Source: Acidimicrobiia bacterium (GTDB taxonomy: Bacteria; Actinomycetota; Acidimicrobiia; Spongiisociales; SHLN01). Taken from it: a DNA stretch of 32,423 nt. Below are positions 23,391 to 31,079 of the stretch, piece by piece. Within the stretch, counting starts at the first letter, position 1. Each line of letters begins with the position of its first letter. A model generated the notes under the pieces. That model was not told the DNA's origin. It did no database searches and worked only from the letters and a program-made list of their open reading frames with translations. A program made the translations under genes and the position numbers. The stretch lies in assembly GCA_029862065.1 (NCBI GenBank), contig JAOTYB010000006.1:1-32423 (forward strand). The letters are read 5' to 3'.

Positions 23391-24455
23391 TTACGAGAGC
23401 AGCGTCCGTGCCGCCCAAGCAACCGGATCGGCCAGTTCTGCAGAGGTGGGGAGGCCATTTTCCCCTTCCCACACTGTAGTCGGAGCTTCCGAACCCCACC
23501 TACGCTCGATCTCTTCGAAAAAGCTGGTTCCGGCCTGGGGTCGCCCGAGCTCGAGGCCCAGCATTTTCTGGAGGAACGTCTCACCCGGGGAGGGCTCCGC
23601 TCGGCGTCGATCGACCGCTTCTCGAATACGCGGCAGTTCTGGGATGAAGTTGTGGTCGAGGTGGTTGAGCAGGAAGCCGGTGTAGCCCTCGATAACGGCC
23701 AGGAACGCTTGTATCTCGGCCAGGTCCTCGTCCTGGTGTGGCCCGGAGAACATGCCGGTGAGGAATGACGGATCCTGCATCATCTGGCCGATTTGCTCGG
23801 GGTCGAACCCGGCCTCGCTCCCGCCCAGGGACATCGCGTCCGGGTTCAGCTCGAGGCCGTCGACGTAGGTCGCGATGAGAGAGCGCAGGCGGGCTGAGAG
23901 CAACGGCTCGGCCAGCAAGCGGGTCTGTACCACTTCGTGGGCTACCACCCAGAAGCGTGCCTGGTCGATCTCCAGCCCGTGCGACGAGACGAACTCCTCG
24001 ATGTTGGGGGCGATGAAACGGTGATGGCTTCCAGCCAGTGGCGGCAGAGCGGCATCGAAGCTGGCGAGCGCCCGGTGGCTCATTGAGCCGACCATTGACC
24101 CGATTTGCAGGCCGACCATGATCGAGAAGATCGGACCGAGTGGTCCGGCGGTCTGGCCTGCGCTCAGCTTCGCCGCCAATGGCTCGGCAAGATAGTCGAA
24201 CTCGGGGATAGTGGCGGCGGTCCAGTCGCGCCGGTCGAGAACCGCGGTGGGCACGGACGGGAAGTCGAGCGGCGTGTGTTGGGCAAGCATCCGTTGGACG
24301 GTGTCGACCAGGCCAAGCCAATAGTCCTGGGCTCCGGCCGGCACGGTGCCCGGTTCGCCTGCCACGCTGGCGCCTAGCTCGGTGGCGAGTTCCCAATTCA
24401 CCGGTCCCGACGATGCCAGTAGCTCTGCCAGGCGGTCGAAAATGTTGTCGGTCAC
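23391..24455 (-). CDS. DUF2342 (zincin-like) family protein with altered HExxH motif
   Basis: This 354-aa protein belongs to the actinobacterial DUF2342 family, annotated as putative zinc metalloproteases; some relatives are linked to F420 gene clusters. The family's N-terminal pattern is visible (GPVNWELATELG and PLGPIFSIMVGLQIGSMVGS). The expected zinc motif reads HEVVQ (H173, E174, Q177), so the second metal-binding histidine is glutamine. The C-terminal part has GYTGFLLNHLDHNFIPELPR, where family members usually have an EGY-type motif. It is probably inactive as a canonical zincin or binds metal differently. The GTG start overlaps the htrA stop as GTGA, so the two are coupled. A role with the HtrA protease in envelope quality control is inference. 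Confidence 0.82.
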   Translation of the reverse strand: MTDNIFDRLAELLASSGPVNWELATELGASVAGEPGTVPAGAQDYWLGLVDTVQRMLAQHTPLDFPSVPTAVLDRRDWTAATIPEFDYLAEPLAAKLSAGQTAGPLGPIFSIMVGLQIGSMVGSMSHRALASFDAALPPLAGSHHRFIAPNIEEFVSSHGLEIDQARFWVVAHEVVQTRLLAEPLLSARLRSLIATYVDGLELNPDAMSLGGSEAGFDPEQIGQMMQDPSFLTGMFSGPHQDEDLAEIQAFLAVIEGYTGFLLNHLDHNFIPELPRIREAVDRRRAEPSPGETFLQKMLGLELGRPQAGTSFFEEIERRWGSEAPTTVWEGENGLPTSAELADPVAWAARTLLS

Positions 24456-25615
24456 TGGTTGATCCGATCGCCCAACTCGAGGCGCACCCGTAGCGGCGAC
24501 CCATCGCGCTGGACCTCGACGTCCACGCTGTCGCCGGGGCCGAACCGGCGCAACTTGGAGACGAGCCCTTCCATGGTGGTGACCAGCCGTCCGTCGACGG
24601 TAGTGATGACGTCGCCGGCCTCGATGCCCGAGATCCCGGCGCTCGACCCCTCAAGCAGCTCCGATACGAGCACTCCGATTGGGGCCTGGCCGCCATCGGG
24701 CTGGGCCGCCAGCTGGGTGGTTCCGAGGATGCCCAGGAACCCGTGTCCGCTCGACCCGGTGGCGATGATCTCAGCTGTGACCCGATTCATGACTTCTACT
24801 GGAGTGGCGAAACCCAGGCCCTCCGGACCGAGCTCTCCCACCCCGACGGCGGTGGTGATTCCGATGAGCCGCCCGAGGCTATCGACGAGGGCACCTCCGC
24901 TGGATCCACTGGTGAAGGGAGCGTCAGTCTGAACCATGCCGTACAAGTCTTGCTCGGCCGTCGACCCTTCGACGAGGCGGTCGAAGGCCGACACCACGCC
25001 AACTGTGACGGTTGGACCTCCCCGCAGACCGAGCGGGTTGCCGATCGCGATGGCCACATCGCCGACCGCCAGGCCATCGGTGCTGCCCCGCTCTATTTCC
25101 ACCAGGGCGTCGGCATCAATGCGGACGACGGCCAGGTCGGTGAGCGCGTCCCGGCCAAGAACCTCGCCCTCGTAGCGACGGCCGTCGGCCAGAACGATGC
25201 CAACCGTCGTGCTGTCGTCGATGACGTGCTCGTTGGTCACCACGTACCCCTCCTCGGCGTCAACGATCACCCCGGATCCAGAGCTGGTCAGCGCCGGCCC
25301 GTCAAAGACCTCGACCGTCACCACCGACGGAACTACTCGGAGGGCGACGGCCGCCGCCGTTGAGCTGGCGGAAATGTTCTCGGGTGTGACGATCTCGGTC
25401 CGTACGATCTCGGTGATCCGCTCCACCGGGGGGTCGCTCGACCGGCCCAGGTCGGTGACCAACACCGTTCCCATGGCCAGGCTGGCGCCGAGGACTCCCG
25501 CACCGAGCGGCAGCAGCCAGCCGCCGCGCGGCTTGGACGGCGGGAGCGCCTGCGTGGGTGGCAGAGTCTCGATCGGCTCAGGCCAGGTGATGGGTAATCG
25601 TTGGTGGTCGCGCAT
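24452..25615 (-). CDS. HtrA/DegP-type serine protease with PDZ domain, membrane-anchored
   Basis: This envelope quality-control protease is 387 aa. It has a Pro-rich cytoplasmic N-terminus, one membrane segment at about 33-55 (LLPLGAGVLGASLAMGTVLV) and a trypsin-like domain with the triad H130 (TNEHVI), D160 (LTDLAVVRID) and S239 (GSSGGAL, where GNSGGP is usual). The C-terminal PDZ domain (about 290-380) contains SAGISGIEAGDVITTVDGR. The protease active-site residues are all present, so it should be active. It heads an operon with the DUF2342 gene and perhaps the second Wzc-like gene. The ATG at 25615 is only 13 bp from the divergent moaE start. TACAAT (minus strand, 25624-25629) lies 8 nt before the ATG and fits a leaderless promoter. 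Confidence 0.93.
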   Translation of the reverse strand: MRDHQRLPITWPEPIETLPPTQALPPSKPRGGWLLPLGAGVLGASLAMGTVLVTDLGRSSDPPVERITEIVRTEIVTPENISASSTAAAVALRVVPSVVTVEVFDGPALTSSGSGVIVDAEEGYVVTNEHVIDDSTTVGIVLADGRRYEGEVLGRDALTDLAVVRIDADALVEIERGSTDGLAVGDVAIAIGNPLGLRGGPTVTVGVVSAFDRLVEGSTAEQDLYGMVQTDAPFTSGSSGGALVDSLGRLIGITTAVGVGELGPEGLGFATPVEVMNRVTAEIIATGSSGHGFLGILGTTQLAAQPDGGQAPIGVLVSELLEGSSAGISGIEAGDVITTVDGRLVTTMEGLVSKLRRFGPGDSVDVEVQRDGSPLRVRLELGDRINQ

Positions 25616-25628
25616 TATCGTGAATTGT

Positions 25629-26063
25629 ATGGTGCAGGAGAATCATCGGGACGTCGTTCGAGTAACTGAATCGCCGCTCGACCCGTCGGCCCTCCTGGGG
25701 GCCGTCTCTGACGAAACCGCCGGAGCGGTCGTCGCGTTCCTCGGCACCGTGCGCAATCACTCACCCGGCAAGGAAGGGGTCACCCATCTCGTATACGAGG
25801 TGTATGCCGAGCAGGTGGAGGCGAAAATCCTCGCCCTGGTGGCTTCGGCCCGGGATCGCTGGCCGCTCATCGCAGTGGCCGTCGAGCATCGGAATGGCCC
25901 GGTCGAGGTAGGGGAGGCATCGGTGGCCGTTGTGGTGAGCTCGGCCCACCGAGCCGACGCCTTTGAGGCTGCCCGCTTTCTCATCGACGAGGTCAAGGCC
26001 AACGCTCCGATCTGGAAGCAGGAGCATTGGGCAGGGGGCGTCGAATGGATTGCGGGTAGTTAG
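25629..26063 (+). CDS. moaE: Molybdopterin synthase catalytic subunit MoaE
   Basis: MoaE with MoaD adds two sulfurs to precursor Z (cPMP) to make molybdopterin in the cytoplasm. The 144-aa protein has AGAVVAFLGTVRNHSPGKEG, LVYEVYAEQVEAKI, AVEHRNGPVEVGEASVAVVV and EVKANAPIWKQEHW, which includes the conserved lysines at the active site. The track ORF begins at 25197, in antisense of htrA. The real start is ATG 25629 or GTG 25632, since VVRVTESPLDPSALL is the usual N-terminal block. AGGAG occurs after the ATG, which is too late to help, so translation is probably leaderless. No moaD or other cofactor gene is seen nearby. Its stop codon interlocks with that of the convergent HEAT gene. Confidence 0.93.
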   Translation: MVQENHRDVVRVTESPLDPSALLGAVSDETAGAVVAFLGTVRNHSPGKEGVTHLVYEVYAEQVEAKILALVASARDRWPLIAVAVEHRNGPVEVGEASVAVVVSSAHRADAFEAARFLIDEVKANAPIWKQEHWAGGVEWIAGS

Positions 26064-26653
26064 GACGTCGTTCCCGGCCGGCCCATCACCATCTCGGCCA
26101 CTTCCCGCACCATCGGATTGCGATCCATGCGGGCGGCCAGCAGGGCTTGTTCTACCTCCGGGCCATCGAAAGCCGTCAGGGCGACCACCGCTCGCCGCCG
26201 GATCTGCGGCTTGCCCCCGGTGGCAGCCTCCAGAATCCGCGGCAGCGCCCGCTCGTCTCCGATGGCACCAAGGGCGGCCACCGCCGCCTCTCGCACAATG
26301 GGCTCGGGGTGGTCGGCCAGCATTTCGCTCAGCCACTCAACCGCCCGGATGTCGCCGATCTCGCCCAGGGCGGTGGCGACAGCCTCAACCACCGTCGTCG
26401 CCGGGTCGCGGCGGGCAGGCCACACCACCGCAAACGCTTCTGAGCCGAGGCCTCCCAGCACCTCTATTGCTTCGGCTCGGGTGTGGGCGTCGGGCTCTTT
26501 TTCAATCAGCTCGGTCAGCGGGGCGAGGGCGGCCAAGCCCAGGCCGGCGCAGCCGGCTACGGCCAGCCTTCGTATGTCTGCCTGTGGACTCGCCAGATGA
26601 GGGATCGGGTGGCCGGCTGCGATCTGTTCCAGAATTTCGCGACCTTCGCTCAC
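26060..26653 (-). CDS. HEAT-repeat protein of unknown role
   Basis: This 197-aa protein is built of about five HEAT/PBS-lyase-type helical repeats, such as IRRLAVAGCAGLGLAALAPL, TRAEAIEVLGGLGSEAF, VVEAVATALGEIGDIRAVEW, VREAAVAALGAIGDERALPR and IRRRAVVALTAFDGPEVEQA. These repeats usually make a curved scaffold for protein binding. No catalytic motif is seen. The track start (TTG 26698) would reach within 10 nt of the livF start; GTG 26653 (VSEGREILEQI) is a better start, though it lacks a ribosome-binding site. It converges with moaE with a 4-nt overlap of stop codons. Nothing in the context gives its partner. Confidence 0.8.
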   Translation of the reverse strand: MSEGREILEQIAAGHPIPHLASPQADIRRLAVAGCAGLGLAALAPLTELIEKEPDAHTRAEAIEVLGGLGSEAFAVVWPARRDPATTVVEAVATALGEIGDIRAVEWLSEMLADHPEPIVREAAVAALGAIGDERALPRILEAATGGKPQIRRRAVVALTAFDGPEVEQALLAARMDRNPMVREVAEMVMGRPGTTS

Positions 26654-26706
26654 GACACGCAGGTTAGGCCGTTGGTAGGGTGGCCTGGCTGCTGACAAGG
26701 AGACGT

Positions 26707-27489
26707 TTGCTCGCTGTCAACAACCTGGAAGTTGTCTACAACGACGTGATTCTGGTTCTGCGCGGCGTGAGCCTGGAGGTGCCCGACGGCCAAATCGTTG
26801 CCCTGTTGGGTGCCAACGGCGCTGGGAAGACAACCGTGCTGCGTTCGATCTCAGGTTTGCTCGACGTGCACTCGGGCGACGTCACCAAGGGCGGCATCAC
26901 CCTGGATGATGCCCCGATCGAGAAGTTGCCGGCCTCAAAAATCGTTGAATCGGGGATCACACAGGTAATGGAGGGACGGCGTATCTTCGCCGAGTTCACC
27001 GTCGACGAGAACCTCCGGGTCGGCGCCCACACCAACCGGAGTGCCATGCCCGACAATCTCGACCGTGTCTACGGCCTCTTTCCCGTGTTGGCGGGCCGCC
27101 GCAAAGCCGTGGCCGGATATCTCTCCGGCGGAGAGCAGCAAATGCTGGCCATGGGCCGGGCCCTCATGTCTGGGCCGCGCTTCTTGTTGCTTGACGAGCC
27201 CAGCCTTGGGTTGGCGCCACTGTTGGTGGCTCAAATCCGCGACCTCATCGTCGAGATCAACGCTCAGGGCACCGGCGTGCTGCTGGTGGAACAGAACGCC
27301 ACCATGGCTCTGTCGATCGCGTCGCATGGCTACGTGATGGAGACCGGCAAGGTGGTCATGGACAAGCCGGCGACCGAACTGCTGGCCGACGATGACGTGC
27401 GTGAGTTCTATCTGGGCCTGGGTGGCGAAGACGAGTCCAAGTCATTCCGGGACATCAAGCATTATCGGCGAAGGAAGCGGTGGGGATGA
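26707..27489 (+). CDS. livF: Branched-chain amino acid-type ABC transporter ATPase (LivF)
   Basis: This is one of two ATPases that drive a HAAT-family importer. The 260-aa protein has Walker A GANGAGKTT (about 35-43), the LivF-like GITQVMEGRRIFAEFTVDEN block, signature LSGGEQQML, Walker B FLLLDEPSLGLAP and a switch histidine region (LVEQNATMALSIA). A basic C-terminal extension (RDIKHYRRRKRWG) goes beyond the usual 235-240 aa. The start is TTG 26707, in frame with the track ORF, because AAGGAG lies 4 nt upstream (26697-26702). The track's GTG 26680 has no such site. It is the first gene of livF-livG-acyl-CoA ligase-livH-livM and overlaps livG as ATGA. Confidence 0.92.
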   Translation: MLAVNNLEVVYNDVILVLRGVSLEVPDGQIVALLGANGAGKTTVLRSISGLLDVHSGDVTKGGITLDDAPIEKLPASKIVESGITQVMEGRRIFAEFTVDENLRVGAHTNRSAMPDNLDRVYGLFPVLAGRRKAVAGYLSGGEQQMLAMGRALMSGPRFLLLDEPSLGLAPLLVAQIRDLIVEINAQGTGVLLVEQNATMALSIASHGYVMETGKVVMDKPATELLADDDVREFYLGLGGEDESKSFRDIKHYRRRKRWG

Positions 27490-28337
27490 AGTCGCACGAA
27501 CGAAGCCTGGCCACCCATTTGCAGGCCGATCGGGGAGAGCAATCGGGACCCATCCTCGAATTCTCGGGCGTCCACCTGAGCTTCGGTGGGTTGAAGGTGC
27601 TCGACGAGGTTTCGTTTACCGTCGAGGGTGGGGAGCTCTTCGCCATCATCGGTCCGAACGGCGCGGGCAAGACGTCGATGTTCAACTGTCTATCGGGGGT
27701 CTATCACCCCCAGGAGGGGTCGATGCGATTCCTTGGAACCGACATCCTCGGTATGCGACCAAACAAGATCGCGGCTCTCGGAATGGCCAGGACCTTCCAG
27801 AATGTCGAGTTGTTTGAACGCCTTACCGTGCTCGACAACCTGATGCTCGGCCGCCACCTTCACTTCGGATATGGAGTTCCGTCTGCTGCCCTATTCGCCG
27901 GTCGCGCCAAGCGCCAGGAGTTGGCCAACCGGGAGGTCGTTGAGGACATCATTGACTTTCTCGAGATCCAGCCGTTCCGCAAGTCGTTTGTCGGGTTCCT
28001 CCCGTACGGCATCCAGAAGCGGGTGGAGCTGGGTCGGGCCCTGGCGATGGAACCCCGCTTGTTGCTGCTCGATGAGCCGGTCGCCGGCATGAACCTCGAA
28101 GAGACCGAAGACATGGCCCGGTTCATGCTCGACATCCGCGATGAGCTCGGAATCGCCATGATCCTGGTCGAGCACGACATGCGCATGGTGATGGACCTGG
28201 CCGACCGTGTCCTCGTGGTCGACTTCGGGCGGCCGGTTGCGCTCGGGCGACCGGCCGAGGTACAGAGCAATCCGGACGTCATCCGGGCGTATCTCGGACA
28301 GGAACACACAATCGTTGGAGAGGGAGGATCGGCATGA
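27486..28337 (+). CDS. livG: Branched-chain amino acid-type ABC transporter ATPase (LivG)
   Basis: This second ATPase of the importer is 283 aa. It has Walker A GPNGAGKTS, the Q-loop block MARTFQNVELFERLTVLDN typical of LivG, a variant signature (LPYGIQKRVELGRAL instead of LSGGQQ), Walker B LLLLDEPVAGMN and MILVEHDMRMVMDLADRVLV. The extra N-terminal 25 residues are polar. The track begins at GTG 27480, but ATG 27486 makes an ATGA overlap with livF. It also overlaps the acyl-CoA ligase as ATGA, so all three are translationally coupled. Confidence 0.92.
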   Translation: MKSHERSLATHLQADRGEQSGPILEFSGVHLSFGGLKVLDEVSFTVEGGELFAIIGPNGAGKTSMFNCLSGVYHPQEGSMRFLGTDILGMRPNKIAALGMARTFQNVELFERLTVLDNLMLGRHLHFGYGVPSAALFAGRAKRQELANREVVEDIIDFLEIQPFRKSFVGFLPYGIQKRVELGRALAMEPRLLLLDEPVAGMNLEETEDMARFMLDIRDELGIAMILVEHDMRMVMDLADRVLVVDFGRPVALGRPAEVQSNPDVIRAYLGQEHTIVGEGGSA

Positions 28338-30172
28338 CGCTGCTTGAAACGAAGCTGGTGACCAACCCGCGGCGGTTGCGCGACCGGGCGACGCAAACGC
28401 CCGATCAGGTAGCCCTGCGCGAGAAGTATTTCGGAATCTGGCAGGACATCACCTTCGCCGAGTACTGGGCGATGGCCGAATCCGTTGCCAATGGCTTGCT
28501 GGCTCTCGGGATCGAGCCGGGCGACCGGGTGGCGATTCATTCGGAGAATCGTCCCGAGTGGCTGTACGCCGATCTGGGGATCCAGGCGGTCCGGGCGGTC
28601 AGCATGGGCCTGTATCCCACCAATCCCTCTGCAGAGGTCAAGTATCTGCTCGAGAACTCCGAGTCGCGGGTGTTGTTCGCCGAGGACCAGGAGCAGCTCG
28701 ACAAGACGCTCGAAGTCATCGACCAGCTCCCGGCGCTCGCGCACATCGTCTACCTGGAGCCGCGGGGCATCCGTGGCCACTACGAGGACCCACGCCTCAT
28801 GTCGTGGGGAGACTTCCTCGCCCTCGGGCAAGAGCATCAGGCCGCCCACCCCGAAGCGGTAGACGAGGTGATGAGCTCGGCCCAGGAAGATGACCTGGCC
28901 ACCCTCATTTACACGTCGGGCACAACCGGCCCCCCCAAAGGAGCAATGCTGTCGGTCAAGAACGTCAACGCGGCGATCGCCATCGCCGGGGCAGATTCAG
29001 GCTTCGTCAGCCCGGAGCCAAACGAGAACGACCTCATCGTTTCCTATCTCCCGCTCTGCCACGTCTACGAACGAGCTTTCTCTGAGTGGTTCGGCCTTAG
29101 TGCGGGTACCGTCGTCAACTTTGCAGAGTCGATCGACACCATCCAGACCGATCTGCGTGAGATCCAGCCGTCGATCTTTCAGGCCGTCCCCCGTATCTAT
29201 GAGAAGATGTACGCCGGAGTGCTCATCCGGGCCGCCTCGGCCTCCCGGCTCAAGAAGCTCAACTACGTGGTCTGGATGAAGGCCGCCGATCGGATTGGCC
29301 ATACGCTCGAGCGCACCGAGGGCCGCCACACCTTCCTCTCCCGGCTGTTGTATGCGGCCGGTTCTCTGTTTCTGTATCGAGCGTTGAAGGAGCGCTTGGG
29401 CCTGCGCCGCTGTCGCCACGCCATCTCCGGGGCGGCCCCGATTGCTCCCGAGATCCTCCGGTTCTTCATGGGCATCGGCGTGCCCATCTTTGAGGCGTAC
29501 GGCATGACGGAGAACTCGATTGTGGCAACTACCAATAGGGCCGGCCGGGTCAAGCTCGGCACGGTCGGCGAGGCCTATCCGGGCATCGAGATCAAGATCG
29601 CCGAGGACACCGGGGAGATCCTTGTTCGCCATGAAGGGGTGTTCGAGGGCTACTGGCGAATGGCCGAGGCCACTGCCAGCACCATCACCGACGACGGGTG
29701 GTTGCACACCGGGGATGTTGGTGAGTGGGTGGACGGCACTCACATCAAAATCGTCGACCGGATGAAAGACATCATCATTACCGCCGGGGGGAAGAACATT
29801 TCGCCTTCCGAAATCGAGAACACCCTCAAAACCTCACCCTTCATCGGCGAGGCGGTCGTCATCGGCGATCGCCGCAAATATCTGACCGCTCTCATCGGCA
29901 TCGACTACGACGTGGTCTCGGGCTGGGCCCAGGCCAAGGGGATCAATCACACGACGTTTGCGGACCTGACCGGCAAGCCGGAGGTGCGCAAACTCATCGA
30001 GAAGGCGGTGGAGGAGACCAACGAGAAGTTTGCTCGCGTCGAGCACATCCGGAAGTTTGACTTCTTCACCAAGGAGCTGGACGAAGACGATGGGGAGTTG
30101 ACGGCCACCCAGAAAGTGAAGCGTTCGGCCATCGAACAACGGTTCAGCGCTGTTATCGAGGCGATGTATTGA
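28334..30172 (+). CDS. Long-chain acyl-CoA synthetase-type AMP-forming ligase
   Basis: This enzyme activates a carboxylic acid to its CoA thioester with ATP. The 612-aa protein is an ANL-family member of the FAA1-like (COG1022) type. It has LIYTSGTTGPPKGAML (about 192-207), YLPLCHVYERAFSEW, AISGAAPIAPEILRFF, EAYGMTENS, TGDVGEWVDG and DRMKDIIITAGGKNISPSEI, followed by the C-terminal domain with KVKRSA. All core motifs are present, so it should be active. It sits inside the importer operon between livG and livH with a 4-nt overlap upstream, so the importer may bring in a carboxylic acid that this enzyme traps as CoA ester. The substrate (fatty, aromatic or other acid) is unknown. Confidence 0.93.
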   Translation: MTLLETKLVTNPRRLRDRATQTPDQVALREKYFGIWQDITFAEYWAMAESVANGLLALGIEPGDRVAIHSENRPEWLYADLGIQAVRAVSMGLYPTNPSAEVKYLLENSESRVLFAEDQEQLDKTLEVIDQLPALAHIVYLEPRGIRGHYEDPRLMSWGDFLALGQEHQAAHPEAVDEVMSSAQEDDLATLIYTSGTTGPPKGAMLSVKNVNAAIAIAGADSGFVSPEPNENDLIVSYLPLCHVYERAFSEWFGLSAGTVVNFAESIDTIQTDLREIQPSIFQAVPRIYEKMYAGVLIRAASASRLKKLNYVVWMKAADRIGHTLERTEGRHTFLSRLLYAAGSLFLYRALKERLGLRRCRHAISGAAPIAPEILRFFMGIGVPIFEAYGMTENSIVATTNRAGRVKLGTVGEAYPGIEIKIAEDTGEILVRHEGVFEGYWRMAEATASTITDDGWLHTGDVGEWVDGTHIKIVDRMKDIIITAGGKNISPSEIENTLKTSPFIGEAVVIGDRRKYLTALIGIDYDVVSGWAQAKGINHTTFADLTGKPEVRKLIEKAVEETNEKFARVEHIRKFDFFTKELDEDDGELTATQKVKRSAIEQRFSAVIEAMY

Positions 30173-30189
30173 TGGCGGCTGCGTTGTGA
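30172..30189 (+). other. Five-codon mini-ORF bridging the ligase and livH
   Basis: ATGGCGGCTGCGTTGTGA encodes MAAAL and a stop. Its ATG shares a base with the ligase stop (TGATG). Its TGA overlaps the livH GTG as GTGA. It would let ribosomes leaving the ligase gene reach livH, which has no clear ribosome-binding site. It could be chance. Confidence 0.35.
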
Positions 30190-31079
30190 CCCAGTTTCTT
30201 CAGGCAACCATTAGCGGGCTAAGCCTGGCCGCCATCTATGCCCTGATCGCCGTGGGCTTCGTCGTGATCTACAAGTCGACGCAGGTGCTGTCGTTTGCCC
30301 AGCCTGCACTTGTCATCACCGGCGCCTATTTCGTCAGCTACTTCGCGTTTTCGCTGGGTTGGAATTTCTGGTTAGGGCTGGGGCTGGCCATCTTTATCGC
30401 GGTCGCGCTGGGCTTGACGGTGGAACGGACTGCCCTCAGACCGATGATCGGCAAACCGGTCTTCTCTGTAGCCATCCTGACGATCGGGCTCGACATTGCG
30501 ATCAGGACCGTTATCAACGACCTCATCGGGGTTGACTTCCGCGGAGTGGCTGCCCCCTGGACCGGCCAGTGGGATTGGGGTGACCTGCTGGTACTGCACT
30601 CCCAGGTGGCGACGGTCGTCATCACCCTGATCCTCGTGGCCGGGGTGGTCATGTTCTTCCAGTACTCACGATTGGGGCTGGCGATGCGGGCTGCCGCCTT
30701 CGATCAAGAGGTGGCGTTAGCTCAGGGCATCTCGGTGGCGGTGGTCTTCGCCGTCGCCTGGGGCATGGCCGGCGGTCTGGCGGCCGTGGCCGGCATGCTG
30801 ATCGGGACAAGTTTTGCGGGCGTTTCGGCCGGCAGCGCCTTCGTTGCCTTGAAAGCGCTGCCGGCGATTGTCGTCGGAGGGATTGATTCGCTTCCCGGCG
30901 CCATTGTCGGTTCCCTGATCGTCGGTCTGGCCGAGGCCTACACCGCTACCTACCAATCCGGGAACTTCGACTTCCTGGGTGCCAACTTCTCACAGGTGAC
31001 CCCGTGGCTGGTGATGTTCATCGTTCTGCTGGTTCGGCCCTACGGGTTGTTTGGAACCAAGGAAGTCGAGCGAGTATGA
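30186..31079 (+). CDS. livH: Branched-chain amino acid-type ABC transporter permease (LivH)
   Basis: This membrane permease subunit is 297 aa with about eight hydrophobic helices. Typical LivH blocks are GLSLAAIYALIAVGFVVIYK, VERTALRPMIGKPVFSVAIL, SRLGLAMRAAAFDQEVALAQ, WGMAGGLAAVAGMLIG and VGGIDSLPGAIVGSLIVGLAE. The start is GTG 30186, with the mini-ORF above in place of a ribosome-binding site. It overlaps livM as ATGA. It pairs with LivM to form the channel. Confidence 0.92.
   Translation: MTQFLQATISGLSLAAIYALIAVGFVVIYKSTQVLSFAQPALVITGAYFVSYFAFSLGWNFWLGLGLAIFIAVALGLTVERTALRPMIGKPVFSVAILTIGLDIAIRTVINDLIGVDFRGVAAPWTGQWDWGDLLVLHSQVATVVITLILVAGVVMFFQYSRLGLAMRAAAFDQEVALAQGISVAVVFAVAWGMAGGLAAVAGMLIGTSFAGVSAGSAFVALKALPAIVVGGIDSLPGAIVGSLIVGLAEAYTATYQSGNFDFLGANFSQVTPWLVMFIVLLVRPYGLFGTKEVERV

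Noticed and set aside
24743-25363. 206-aa plus-strand ORF opposite htrA
   Set aside because: It is antisense to the protease active-site region, whose triad is intact, and has no plausible domain or ribosome-binding site.
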